Shown piece after piece: positions 18,541 to 26,641 of a stretch of DNA of 64,000 nucleotides. How positions within the stretch are numbered: position 1 is the stretch's first letter; every line of letters begins with the position of its first letter. The notes under the pieces were generated by a model. The model had not been told where the DNA came from, did no database searches, and worked only from the letters and a program-made list of their open reading frames with translations. The position numbers and the translations under genes were made by a program. The stretch covers positions 806,001 through 870,000 of the forward strand of contig NZ_WJYO01000001.1 in assembly GCF_010994095.1 (NCBI RefSeq), written 5' to 3'. The DNA comes from Mumia xiangluensis. Its GTDB lineage: Bacteria; Actinomycetota; Actinomycetes; Propionibacteriales; Nocardioidaceae.

Positions 18541-19149
18541 ATGGCATACGTCAAGGCCTCTGACCGGCGCCGCCAGTACTTGGCTGCCGCCCGTGCGGTG
18601 CTCTCGCGCGACGGCGTCGCCGGCACGACGCTGCGGGCAGTGGCCGCCGAGGCGCAGGTGTCGATCGGGACGCTGTACTACATCTTCCCGGTGAAGGAGG
18701 AGATGATCACTGCCGTGCTGGAGGACGTCCGGGCGGAGGTCTCAGCGGTCTTCGAGGCAACTGATACCGGCGCGGGCCTGGAGCACGCCATCCGGCACGG
18801 CCTCGACCGCTACTGGGAGCGGCTCGTCGTCGACGACCCCCGGCTGGCCCTCATGCGGCACGAGCTGTTCGCGTACGCCCTCCGGACCCCCGGCCAGGAG
18901 CACCTGGCCCGGTGGCAGATCGAGGGCTACACCCGGATCGTGTCCCGGTTGTGCCAGCAGGCCGCCAGCAACGCCGGCGAGACCTGCGCCGTACCGTTCG
19001 ACACCCTCGCCCGGGCGCTGGTCGCCAGCGTCGTGGGCACCGTCCTCGTGTATCTCAGTGACCAGGACCACGTGCGGTCGCAGCAGGACCTGCGCGCCGT
19101 GGCGGACATGCTCGTGGGGCTCGCCGCTCCGACGGTTCCGGGTGGCTGA
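18541..19149 (+). CDS. TetR/AcrR-family transcriptional regulator
   Basis: 202 residues, ATG at 18541 preceded by AAAGAGA. The N-terminal helix-turn-helix is clear (YLAAARAVLSRDGVAGTTLR...AEAQVSIGTLYYIFPVKEEM, residues 13-58), followed by an all-helical ligand-binding domain. Divergent from the secreted repeat-protein gene at 18370 with the 16-bp palindrome between, so it probably represses that gene and itself. The ligand cannot be read from sequence. Confidence 0.92.
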   Translation: MAYVKASDRRRQYLAAARAVLSRDGVAGTTLRAVAAEAQVSIGTLYYIFPVKEEMITAVLEDVRAEVSAVFEATDTGAGLEHAIRHGLDRYWERLVVDDPRLALMRHELFAYALRTPGQEHLARWQIEGYTRIVSRLCQQAASNAGETCAVPFDTLARALVASVVGTVLVYLSDQDHVRSQQDLRAVADMLVGLAAPTVPGG

Positions 19150-19165
19150 TCGCCCGTACGAGCCG

Positions 19166-19654
19166 TCAGCCAGGCCCCTCGCCGGACGGCACCTGCTGGG
19201 CGAGGTACTGCTGGATGCCGATCCGCTCGATCGCGTCGAGCTGGCTCTCGAACCAGTCGGCGTGCCGCTCCTCGTCGCGGACCATGTCCTCGAAGACGTC
19301 GGCGGTGCCGTGGTCACCGAGGTCGTGGCACTCCTGTGCGCCGGCGTTGAACTGGGCGACCGCGACCTTCTCGCTGTCGTACGCGAGCCGCAGCATCTCC
19401 TCGGCGGTCTCACCGACGGTGATCGCGTTCAGCCGCTGGACGTTGGGGTGACCGTCGTACATCAGGATGCGGTTGATCAGCTCGTCGGCATCCTTCATCT
19501 CGTCGATCGACAGGTCGTAGAAGATCTTGCCGAGCTTGCCGAAGCCCCAGTTGTCGAGCATGCGGGCGTGGAGGAAGTACGTGTTGGTCACCGTCAGCTC
19601 AAACGTCAGTGCGTCATTGAGCAGTTCGATGATCCGTGGGCTCTTCGGCTGCAC
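19166..19654 (-). CDS. bfr: Bacterioferritin with a changed ferroxidase ligand
   Basis: 162 residues, the usual bacterioferritin length: a four-helix-bundle haem-binding iron-storage protein that oxidises and mineralises Fe2+ in a 24-mer. YFLHARMLDNWG, the E19, E52 and DEERHADWF ferroxidase positions and the presumed haem ligand M53 (DEMK) are present. Where E. coli Bfr has His54 (EMKHAD) this protein has Asp55 (EMKDAD), so one diiron ligand differs. The gene lies downstream of the Bfr-associated ferredoxin gene, same strand, with a small hairpin between. Iron control through the upstream IdeR-like boxes is plausible only if transcription reads through that hairpin. Confidence 0.93.
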   Translation of the reverse strand: MQPKSPRIIELLNDALTFELTVTNTYFLHARMLDNWGFGKLGKIFYDLSIDEMKDADELINRILMYDGHPNVQRLNAITVGETAEEMLRLAYDSEKVAVAQFNAGAQECHDLGDHGTADVFEDMVRDEERHADWFESQLDAIERIGIQQYLAQQVPSGEGPG

Positions 19655-19706
19655 CTTGTACCTCCGGGGTGTGGCGGCTCAGACCTCGATGCTGGCACAC
19701 CAAAGC

Positions 19707-19726
19707 CCATCCGGAAACCCGGATGG
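19707..19726 (-). terminator. Hairpin between bfd and bfr
   Basis: CCATCCGG (19707-19714) pairs with CCGGATGG (19719-19726), loop AAAC; on the minus strand GCTTTGG follows. It may attenuate rather than stop transcription from bfd into bfr. Confidence 0.5.
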
Positions 19727-19742
19727 TTCGGAGGGTCAGGCC

Positions 19743-19946
19743 TCAGCTCGCTGCGCCGTCGGCCTCCAGGAGCTCGTACTCGTCACGCTCGTGCCGGCAG
19801 ACCAGCGCCTTGACGGAGAAGATGCAGGCACCGCAGTCCTGCGCGGCCCCGGTGGCTCGGCAGACGGCCCCGACCGTGCGCGCGCCAGCAGCGACGGCGG
19901 CATCCACCGCTTGGTCGCTGACGACCTTGCACTGACAGACGATCAC
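19743..19946 (-). CDS. bfd: Bacterioferritin-associated ferredoxin (BFD-like 2Fe-2S)
   Basis: 67 residues if started at the GTG at 19946, which has GGAG six bases upstream; an ATG at 19970 in the same frame would start within the regulatory box and is less likely. The BFD [2Fe-2S] pattern is present: VCQCK near the N-terminus, then VCRATGAAQDCGAC, four cysteines spaced as CXC...CXXC. In characterised systems Bfd reduces bacterioferritin to release stored iron, matching the adjacent bfr. Two IdeR/DtxR-like boxes sit just upstream. Confidence 0.88.
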   Translation of the reverse strand: MIVCQCKVVSDQAVDAAVAAGARTVGAVCRATGAAQDCGACIFSVKALVCRHERDEYELLEADGAAS

Positions 19947-19956
19947 GGCCCACTCC

Positions 19957-19998
19957 GTTAACAAGCCCAACCTAAGTTTGCTGAGGTTAACCTAACTT
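19957..19998. promoter_or_regulatory. IdeR/DtxR-like iron boxes upstream of bfd
   Basis: Two matches to the TTAGGTTAGGCTAACCTAA-type consensus: TGAGGTTAACCTAACTT at 19982-19998, containing the perfect palindrome AGGTTAACCT, and a weaker minus-strand copy TTAGGTTGGGCTTGTTAAC at 19957-19975. They lie 11-52 bases upstream of the bfd GTG, where a promoter would be. Iron-dependent control of bfd, and perhaps bfr, is inferred. Confidence 0.6.
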
Positions 19999-20062
19999 GG
20001 TGGTCCGAGGGAAGAGGCAGCGGGGTCCGAATCGACCGAAAGGTACGCCGCCGGCCGCCCTG

Positions 20063-20356
20063 TCAGCCCCTGTGCTGAGGCCCCGCCGTGCGCGAGCGGA
20101 CGAGCCGCCACAGGAGCAGCGCGACGACCGCGCCGAGGATCGAGAAGATCAGGCCGCTCGGCTGGAAGAACCCCTCGTCCTCGTCCCAGCCGAACAGGAG
20201 ATAGCCGCCGAAGCCGCCGATGAACGAGCCGACGATCCCGAGCAGCATGGTCTGCCACCACGCCATCGGGTCCGAGCCCTTGACCAGCAGCCGGGCGAGA
20301 TAGCCCGCGATGAGGCCGACGACGATCAGGTAGACCACGGTCCAGAAGTTGAACAT
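20063..20356 (-). CDS. GlsB/YeaQ/YmgE-family small membrane protein
   Basis: 97 residues with three hydrophobic segments (VVYLIVVGLIAGYLARLL, LLGIVGSFIGGFGGYLLF, IFSILGAVVALLLWRLV). ATG at 20356 has GAGGGGG upstream; an upstream in-frame extension is discarded because it lacks membrane-protein character. The pattern IAGYLARLLVKG...GIVGSFIGGFGGYLLFG is that of the transglycosylase-associated (GlsB) family, general stress membrane proteins of unclear mechanism. A repeat cluster lies just upstream. Confidence 0.85.
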   Translation of the reverse strand: MFNFWTVVYLIVVGLIAGYLARLLVKGSDPMAWWQTMLLGIVGSFIGGFGGYLLFGWDEDEGFFQPSGLIFSILGAVVALLLWRLVRSRTAGPQHRG

Positions 20357-20449
20357 CGCGCCCCCTCGGGGTTGTCCTCGCGTCGGTGCGGTCAGCGACA
20401 ACCTCATCATCACACCGGGGGTGAGCGTGGGTGAGGAGGCGCGACGGGG

Positions 20450-20575
20450 GGTCTCGATACGGCCCTCGCCTAGCGGCTCGTGCCTACTCGACCACCAGGG
20501 GGGGCTAGCGGCTCGTGCCTACTCGACCACCGGAGGGGTGCTAGCGGCTCGTGCCTACTCGACCACCGAAGGAGC
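20450..20575. repeat. Palindromic-family repeat cluster, three tandem copies
   Basis: Begins GGTCTCGATACGGCCCTCGCC at 20450 and continues with three copies of CTAGCGGCTCGTGCCTACTC plus GACCACC, starting at 20470, 20505 and 20541 (period 35-36). Same family as 21066, 30149 and 34365. The last copy encodes the C-terminus and stop of the following minus-strand gene. Confidence 0.85.
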
Positions 20576-21044
20576 GGCCAACGGTGCGCTTCGGCTCGGC
20601 GAGGTGGCGGCGCGCCATGTCGAGCGCGGCCTTCAGGCCCTCGTACACCTCGTCCTGGAGCTGCTTCAACTGGTCGCCGTCCGCGGCGCCGTTGAACCGG
20701 CCGATTGTCCGTCGGGCTCCGGACAACGCCTTCTCGAGGTCGCTGTCTCCGGTGAGGATGTACGCCTGCCCGATCGCCGAGCGGGCCCGCGCGTTGCAGC
20801 GGTAGGCCTCTTGGCGGATCAGGTCGCGCTCTGACTCGGGACGCTGCTCCAGACGTGACTTCACCCGGTCGTACGTGGCACGCGAGTAGTCGAATAGCGA
20901 GTCGTAGCACTCGGCGTACACGCGGAGGCGTGCCTCGAGAATGCGGCCCTCACGGTCGGTTCGGTGCTGCGAACGCCCGGCCAGCCAGACACTCACGAGG
21001 GACGTCGCGAAGCCCATGCCCGCGACGACGACCGTCGGATCCAT
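20541..21044 (-). CDS. Membrane-anchored helical protein of unknown function
   Basis: 167 residues, ATG at 21044. One N-terminal transmembrane segment (residues 4-22, VVVAGMGFATSLVSVWLAG) followed by a charged, mostly helical cytoplasmic part (EARLRVYAECYDSLFDYSRA...LKQLQDEVYEGLKAALDMARR). No family recognised. The last dozen or so codons (RSFGGRVGTSR) and the TAG stop are supplied by the repeat copy at 20541-20575, so the gene's original 3' end has been replaced or extended by repeat DNA. Confidence 0.7.
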   Translation of the reverse strand: MDPTVVVAGMGFATSLVSVWLAGRSQHRTDREGRILEARLRVYAECYDSLFDYSRATYDRVKSRLEQRPESERDLIRQEAYRCNARARSAIGQAYILTGDSDLEKALSGARRTIGRFNGAADGDQLKQLQDEVYEGLKAALDMARRHLAEPKRTVGRSFGGRVGTSR

Positions 21045-21065
21045 GGCCGGACAGTAGCGGACTGG

Positions 21066-21230
21066 GGGGTCTCGATACGCCCTCGCCCAGGGGCTCGGGC
21101 TACTCGACCAGCGAGGGGGTGGGCGGGGCTCGGGCTACTCGACCAGCGAGGGGGTGGGCGGGGCTCGGGCTACTCGACCAGCGAGGGCGTGGGCGGGGCT
21201 CGGGCTACTCGACCAGCGAGGGGCTGGGCG
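21066..21230. repeat. Tandem palindromic-family repeat, four copies, 35-bp period
   Basis: Starts GGGTCTCGATACGCCCTCGC and continues with GGGGCTCGGGCTACTCGACC plus AGCGAGGG at 21090, 21125, 21160 and 21195. It occupies most of the 323-base gap between the divergent genes at 21044 and 21368; the rest (21231-21367) is AT-richer and should hold the namZ promoter. Same family as the array at 34365. Confidence 0.85.
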
Positions 21231-21367
21231 GGGCCTCGGCCCCGCTGTTCGCCCTTGACCGCAGCGACAGCCGCCCACTACGTTCGCGGCAAGTTGTGAA
21301 ATTCGCCACACATTATCGCCACGTTATGCAAGACGTTTCGCCACGACCCTCGATCACGGGAGAAACC

Positions 21368-22666
21368 ATGCGACGTAGGGATGTTCTCGCCGGCATGCTC
21401 GGAGCGGCCAGCGTGCCGGTCCTGGGCGGCATGACCGCCTCAGCCAGTGCCAACCCCGGAGGCAACGGAGTGGGCCCGAAGGTCCGCACCGGCTTCGAGA
21501 CGCTTGCCGCCTCGGGCTACCAAGAGCTGCGCGGACAGCGCGTCGGGATGATCTCCAACCCGACCGGCATCCTGCGCGACCTGACGCACGAGGTCGACGT
21601 CCTCGCGGCCAGTCCGGAGGTCGACATCGTCGCGGTCTTCGGCCCCGAGCACGGGTTCCGCGGGGTCTCGCAGGCCGGCCAGGGCCAGGCGTTCTTCATC
21701 GACGCCAAGACCGGCCTGCCGGTCTACAACGCGTACAACGACGCCGCCCGGATGTCTGACCAGTTCGCCGAAGCGGGCATCGACACCGTGGTCTTCGACA
21801 TCCAGGACGTCGGCGCCCGCTTCTACACCTACATCTGGACGATGTACCTCGCGATGGAGGCGGCCGCGGAGCTCGACCTGCGGTTCGTCGTCCTCGACCG
21901 CCCGAACCCGATCACCGGGCTGCAGGCGGAAGGTCCCGTCCTCCACCCGGAGCACTCCACGTTCGTCGGGCTGAAGCCGATCGCCCAGCAGCACGGCATG
22001 ACGGTCGGCGAGCTGGCCCAGCTGTTCAACGGCGAGTTCCTCCCGCCCGCCATCGGCAAGAAGGTCGACCTGACGGTCGTACCGATGAGGAACTGGTTCC
22101 GCGACATGTGGTTCGACGAGACCGGGCTCCCGTGGGTGCTCCCGTCGCCCAACATGCCGACCGTGGACACGGCGACCGTCTATCCCGGTACGGCGCTGTT
22201 CGAGGCCACCGCCCTGTCGGAGGGGCGCGGCACGACCCGGCCGTTCGAGCTGATCGGCGCACCGAACATCGACCACCGCTGGGCCGACGCGCTCAACGAC
22301 CGGGAGCTGCCCGGCGTGCGCTTCCGCGAGGCGTACTTCACGCCGACGATCTCCAAGCAGGCCAACAAGGTCTGCGGCGGCGTCCAGGTGTACGTCGAGG
22401 ACCGCGACGCCTTCGATGCCATCCGCACCGGCCTCGCCATGATCGTGACCCAGCGTGAGGTGTTCCCGGAGTACGGCTGGCGCAGCCAGGACGTCACCTC
22501 GTTCTGGCTCGACAAGCTCACGGGAACCGACCGCGCCCGCCTCGTCATCGACGCGGGCGGGGACGTCGACGAGATCGTCGCCGGGTGGCAGGCGGACCTC
22601 GCCGACTTCCGGCGCAAGCGCGAGAAGCACCTCATCTACCGCCGTACGCGTGGTGGCCGGAACTAG
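21368..22666 (+). CDS. namZ: NamZ-type exo-beta-N-acetylmuramidase (DUF1343), exported
   Basis: 432 residues; ATG at 21368 with GGGAGA upstream. The N-terminus MRRRDVLAGMLGAASVPVLG resembles a Tat signal (RRRDVL). The rest is full-length DUF1343: GISNP-like RVGMISNPTGI, then VFGPEHGFRG at about 88-97, where Glu93 matches the catalytic glutamate of characterised NamZ, and VFDIQDVGARFYTYIWTM. NamZ releases N-acetylmuramic acid from the non-reducing end of peptidoglycan fragments. The next gene, 15 bases downstream, is a secreted serine hydrolase, a partner commonly seen with this family, so the pair probably works in cell-wall turnover or recycling. Confidence 0.88.
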   Translation: MRRRDVLAGMLGAASVPVLGGMTASASANPGGNGVGPKVRTGFETLAASGYQELRGQRVGMISNPTGILRDLTHEVDVLAASPEVDIVAVFGPEHGFRGVSQAGQGQAFFIDAKTGLPVYNAYNDAARMSDQFAEAGIDTVVFDIQDVGARFYTYIWTMYLAMEAAAELDLRFVVLDRPNPITGLQAEGPVLHPEHSTFVGLKPIAQQHGMTVGELAQLFNGEFLPPAIGKKVDLTVVPMRNWFRDMWFDETGLPWVLPSPNMPTVDTATVYPGTALFEATALSEGRGTTRPFELIGAPNIDHRWADALNDRELPGVRFREAYFTPTISKQANKVCGGVQVYVEDRDAFDAIRTGLAMIVTQREVFPEYGWRSQDVTSFWLDKLTGTDRARLVIDAGGDVDEIVAGWQADLADFRRKREKHLIYRRTRGGRN

Positions 22667-22681
22667 GGCGGAGGAGACGTC

Positions 22682-24460
22682 ATGCGTCGTACGAGCTGGG
22701 GCGTCGCCCTCGCGGGGGCAGTCGTCGTCGGCGCCCTCGCCTCACCGGCAGGAGCCGACCCCGCGCAAGGAGACCAGACCGGCCCGCCGACGGTGACCGG
22801 GGCGGACGTCAAGTTCTCCCCCGATCGCAAGCTGCGCGAGGGGAGCCCGCGGGACGCGGGCCTCCTCCCGGAGCACATCGCCCGGATCATGCCGGACCTC
22901 GCCGCCTATCTGCAGACCACGCCGGAGAACCCGAACTTCCCGATGTACGCCGGGGCGGTCGCGCTGGTCGCCAAGGACGGCGTGATCGTCGAGCACGGCG
23001 CGGTGGGCGACGCAGTGCGGTACGCGAGCGCCGACGGCACCGAGCTGCCCGAGTCCGAGCAGATCCCGATGACGGAGGACACGCTCTTCGACCTTGCGTC
23101 TGTGACGAAGCTGTTCACCGTCGTCGTCGCACTGCAGCTGGTGGACCAGGGGCGCGTCGACCTCGACACGCCGGTGGCCCACTACCTCCCGGAGTTCGCC
23201 CAGAACGGCAAGAGCGAGGTCACGGTCAGGCATCTGCTGACGCACACGTCCGGCCTGCGGAGCTGGGTCAACCTCTACTCGGCGTACCCGACTCCCGAGG
23301 CGCGCATCGCGGCCGTGTACGCGCAGACCCTCGTGACTCCTCCGGGCACGGCGTACGTCTACTCCGACCTCGGCCTGATCACGCTGGGCAAGCTCGCCGA
23401 GCGGGTCACCGGCCAGACCCTCGACCGGCTCGTGGCCGATCGCATCACCAAGCCCCTGCGTATGACCGACACGATGTTCAACCCGCCGGCGTCCTTGAAG
23501 CACCGGATCGCGGCGACCGAGGACATGTCGTCGATCGGCCGCGGCATGGTCCACGGCGTCGTGCACGACGAGAACGCCTGGTCGCTCGGCGGCGTCGCCG
23601 GTCATGCCGGCCTGTTCTCCACCGCGAGCGATCTCGCTGTCTTCTGCCAGATGCTGTTGAACGGCGGCGAGTACGGCAAGACGAAGATCCTGTCCGAGGA
23701 GATCATGCGGGAGGCGATCACCGACCAGAACGTCGGCATCCCGCCGGCGATCACGTCCCGCCGGGGTCTCGGGTTCGAGCTGAACCAGCCCTTCTACATG
23801 GCGTCCGTCGACTCACCCGTGACGTTCGGCCACACGGGCTTCACCGGCACCTCGCTGGTCATCGACCCGCTGTCCCGCTCGTTCGCGGTCCTGCTCACCA
23901 ACCGCGTCCATCCCAACCGCGCCTGGGGCTCGAACAACGGCGCGCGACAGTCCGTCACCCGCAACCTCGGCCGCGCCATCCCGGTGCGGCCCGCGGTGGG
24001 GCGTACGGCGTGGTTCGCCGGTCGACCGACCGCCACGACGCACACGCTGACCGCCCCGCTCGCCCGTCCGGCGGCCGAGGGCGCGCGGCTGGCGTTCCGG
24101 CTCTGGTACGACACGGAGGCGGACTACGACCTCGGACGGCTCGAGGCCTCGAGCGACGGCGGCGCGACGTGGCAGCTCGTGCCGCTCGACTTGGTGGCGA
24201 AGGACGCCCGCTGGACTGACGAGGGGACGTTCTCCGGCTTCTCAGGACGCCAGTGGCTGAGGGCGGGCGCCACCCTGCCCACGGGTGCGACGCACGTGCG
24301 CTGGAGCTACACCGGTCTGCGCACCACACCGTCCCGCGGAAGGGGTGTGTACGTGGACGGCGTGCATGCCGGTGACGACGGCGGCGTGCTGTTCAACGGC
24401 CAACGGCCGGCCGACGCGGCGCGCTTCGTGGCCTCGGGATGGGAGGAGTCGTCCGACTGA
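22682..24460 (+). CDS. Secreted serine hydrolase (beta-lactamase/class C PBP family) with C-terminal beta domain
   Basis: 592 residues; ATG at 22682 after GGAGGAG. Signal peptide MRRTSWGVALAGAVVVGALA. Beta-lactamase fold motifs: DLASVTKLF with nucleophile S140 and K143 (SxxK), YVYSDLGLITLG near 225 (Y-x-N position), and FGHTGFTGTSLVIDP near 385 (HTG). The last 165 residues form a separate domain (LEASSDGGATW...GRGVYVDGV) like those on secreted proteases. Likely a D,D-carboxypeptidase or esterase of cell-wall material. The 3' end overlaps the convergent racemase gene by 68 bases. Follows namZ closely, forming an operon. Confidence 0.87.
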   Translation: MRRTSWGVALAGAVVVGALASPAGADPAQGDQTGPPTVTGADVKFSPDRKLREGSPRDAGLLPEHIARIMPDLAAYLQTTPENPNFPMYAGAVALVAKDGVIVEHGAVGDAVRYASADGTELPESEQIPMTEDTLFDLASVTKLFTVVVALQLVDQGRVDLDTPVAHYLPEFAQNGKSEVTVRHLLTHTSGLRSWVNLYSAYPTPEARIAAVYAQTLVTPPGTAYVYSDLGLITLGKLAERVTGQTLDRLVADRITKPLRMTDTMFNPPASLKHRIAATEDMSSIGRGMVHGVVHDENAWSLGGVAGHAGLFSTASDLAVFCQMLLNGGEYGKTKILSEEIMREAITDQNVGIPPAITSRRGLGFELNQPFYMASVDSPVTFGHTGFTGTSLVIDPLSRSFAVLLTNRVHPNRAWGSNNGARQSVTRNLGRAIPVRPAVGRTAWFAGRPTATTHTLTAPLARPAAEGARLAFRLWYDTEADYDLGRLEASSDGGATWQLVPLDLVAKDARWTDEGTFSGFSGRQWLRAGATLPTGATHVRWSYTGLRTTPSRGRGVYVDGVHAGDDGGVLFNGQRPADAARFVASGWEESSD

Positions 24461-25520
24461 CGGACTCCTGCTTGGTCACGAACGGGGACGTCATCGCGCG
24501 GACGAGGGCGCCGTACCCGAGTCCGAACGCGACCTCGTCGCCGACCGTCACGTCGTGGTCTCCCACGTCGATCACCAGGTGGTCGCTGCTGGCGGCCAGG
24601 ACGACCATGCCCGGTGGTGCGACGAGGCCGTCCGGGTCGACGTCCTGCCGGCCGATCGCCGCGATCGCCTGTCGGACGAGGCCCGGACGGACATCTCGCT
24701 CCGGCTCGTGACCGAAGGCGGTCTGGCCTCGGGCACCCCAGGGCTGCGCCGGCTTCGTCTTGACCTCGATCAGCTCCGCCACGAGCGTGAACGCATCGGT
24801 GCGCAGGCCGTCGATGGGCCGCCGGTGCAGCGGCTCCGTACCCAGCAGGATCGACTCGCCCAGACGCAGGTCGTCGATGCGGCCGACATCGCTGGTGGCC
24901 AGAGCCCAGTCGAGGTTGGCGGAGTTGCCGCCGGTCACGACCGTCAACCGGTCACCGACCGCTCCCTCGACCTTCTCGACCAACCCTGTCAGCTCGTCCA
25001 TCTTGGTCTGGTCGGGGACGACGCCGCTCCGGCACGCCAGGTTGGTGCCGAGCCCGACCAGTCGCAGACCCGGTCGGCGGGCGGCGGTGACGGCGAGGTC
25101 GACCACCTCATCGACGGGTACGCCCTCACGCAGGTCACCCAGCTCGACCATGAGCACGACATCGTGGGTGGTCCGCCGGCCGACGGCAGCCGCTGAGAGC
25201 GCATCCAGCACCGACGCCTCGGTGTTGAGACTGAGATCGGTGTCGCGGACGACGTCGTCGACCTGGCTCAGCATCGGGGACCGGATCAGCATGACCGTGG
25301 CATCGGTGCCACCAGCGCGCAGCCGCGCGACGTTCTCCATCCGCGCGTCGCCGATGCCGCTGGCCCCGCCGCGCAACATCGCTGCGGCGACTCCCGGCGA
25401 CCCGAGGGCTGCCTTCGAGATGCCGGTGACTCGGATCCCCCGCGGTGCGAGGCGCGCGACGAGGGTGCGCGTGTTGTGCGTGATCGCGACGAGGTCGACG
25501 TCCAGCCGCGGTGCCGTCAC
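24393..25520 (-). CDS. Alanine/ornithine racemase-family PLP enzyme
   Basis: 375 residues, GTG at 25520 overlapping the upstream gene's stop (GTGA). Alanine-racemase N-terminal (fold III) features: LDVDLVAITHNTRTL at the start and the PLP lysine in VTGISKAALG (about residue 34), then VTGGNSANLDW and LRLGESILLGTEPL. This layout matches the stand-alone alanine/ornithine racemase-like family rather than Alr, whose extra C-terminal domain is not evident. Coupled to a DgcN-like protein and convergent with the namZ-hydrolase operon; interconversion or breakdown of D-amino acids from peptidoglycan is a reasonable inference. The proline/arginine-rich last 30 residues overlap the convergent gene. Confidence 0.8.
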   Translation of the reverse strand: MTAPRLDVDLVAITHNTRTLVARLAPRGIRVTGISKAALGSPGVAAAMLRGGASGIGDARMENVARLRAGGTDATVMLIRSPMLSQVDDVVRDTDLSLNTEASVLDALSAAAVGRRTTHDVVLMVELGDLREGVPVDEVVDLAVTAARRPGLRLVGLGTNLACRSGVVPDQTKMDELTGLVEKVEGAVGDRLTVVTGGNSANLDWALATSDVGRIDDLRLGESILLGTEPLHRRPIDGLRTDAFTLVAELIEVKTKPAQPWGARGQTAFGHEPERDVRPGLVRQAIAAIGRQDVDPDGLVAPPGMVVLAASSDHLVIDVGDHDVTVGDEVAFGLGYGALVRAMTSPFVTKQESVSRTTPPIPRPRSAPRRPAVGR

Positions 25521-26641
25521 CGGCTGCTCGAGGCTGACGTCGCCTCGAGCTCGGGGAAGGAGAGCAGGACCATCTCGACGAGCTGGTCGAGGGGTCGGGT
25601 CAGAGGATCGGTGGCGGGCACGCCGAGCTCGAGCTCGATCTCGTCGATCGCGGCACCGATCTCGCGGTCGGTCATGTGCTCGTGGTTGACCGTGACGCCG
25701 ATGACCCGGGTGTCGGCGAAGGCCTCGATCAGATCCACCTCGCTGGCGACCGAGGGCATCGGGACCATCGGGAAGTCTCCGAGCACCTTGCGCTTCGGCG
25801 CGTGCTGGACGATGACGCCCGCGGGCCTGCTGCCGCGAAGGATGTGGGCGGAGGTCAGATAGGCGGGGTGGCTGAGTGCACCCTGGCCCTCGACGACGAT
25901 CACGTCGGGATCCTCGCCCTCGAAGGCGGCGACGACCTGGTTCTCGACCTCGCCCGAGCAGAACTGCGGGACCAGCGCGTCGAGCGCGACGCCGTACCTG
26001 CCGCCCTGGATCAAGGTGGTCTGACCGGTGCCGACCATCACTGCTCGGATGCCGCGAGCGTTCAGTGCCTGGACCAGCAGGGTCGCCGTCGTGCGCTTGC
26101 CGATCGCCCCGTCGGTGCCGAGCACGGCGATGCGGGGGCAGGTCACGTCGAAGATCCGCCCGGAGAAGAGGTGGAGGTCCTTCTTCTCCTTCGGGCGGCG
26201 GATGTCGGTGATCGTCACACCCGCGAGGAGGCTGGCGGCGACGAACTCGGCGTCGTCGTTCAAGAACTCGTGGAGCCCGTTGATGATGTGCATGCCGCGG
26301 GCGATGCCGTCGAGCAGGACCACGCGCTGCTCAGCCGACAGCAGCCCGTCGGCCGGAGCGACCCCGCAGATGAGGTAGTCGGGGACGTGACCTGCGTGCG
26401 CGATGGCCTCAGCGAGGTCGGCGAGCACGGGGATGCCCTTGGGGGTGCCGTCGAGGAACGACCCGGCGTCCACGCCGGCCTGCAGGCTGTCGATCACGCT
26501 GAGGATCTCGTACCGCTCGGAGTGCCGGACGAGGCCGTTCGCCGTCTTTCCGTCCTGCTCGCCGAACTGCCCCTCGCAGTAGACGATGGCCGAGGTGCCG
26601 ATCGGCGTTGAGGCATCAGAGCAGGGGGCAGCGGGGTCCAT
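25517..26641 (-). CDS. DgcN-like (DUF1611) P-loop protein
   Basis: 374 residues from the ATG at 26641, which has GAGGAG five bases upstream; an ATG six codons earlier lacks a good site. DUF1611 landmarks: ICGVAPADGLL, IARGMHIINGLHEFL, P-loop-like VLGTDGAIGKRTTATLL at mid-protein, VVEGQGALSHPAY and PVTVNHE-like GVTVNHEHMTD. DgcN of this family was reported as a D-glutamate N-acetyltransferase in D-Glu catabolism; whether that holds here is unknown. Partner gene is a racemase-like enzyme (4-base overlap), which fits a D-amino-acid route. Confidence 0.82.
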   Translation of the reverse strand: MDPAAPCSDASTPIGTSAIVYCEGQFGEQDGKTANGLVRHSERYEILSVIDSLQAGVDAGSFLDGTPKGIPVLADLAEAIAHAGHVPDYLICGVAPADGLLSAEQRVVLLDGIARGMHIINGLHEFLNDDAEFVAASLLAGVTITDIRRPKEKKDLHLFSGRIFDVTCPRIAVLGTDGAIGKRTTATLLVQALNARGIRAVMVGTGQTTLIQGGRYGVALDALVPQFCSGEVENQVVAAFEGEDPDVIVVEGQGALSHPAYLTSAHILRGSRPAGVIVQHAPKRKVLGDFPMVPMPSVASEVDLIEAFADTRVIGVTVNHEHMTDREIGAAIDEIELELGVPATDPLTRPLDQLVEMVLLSFPELEATSASSSR

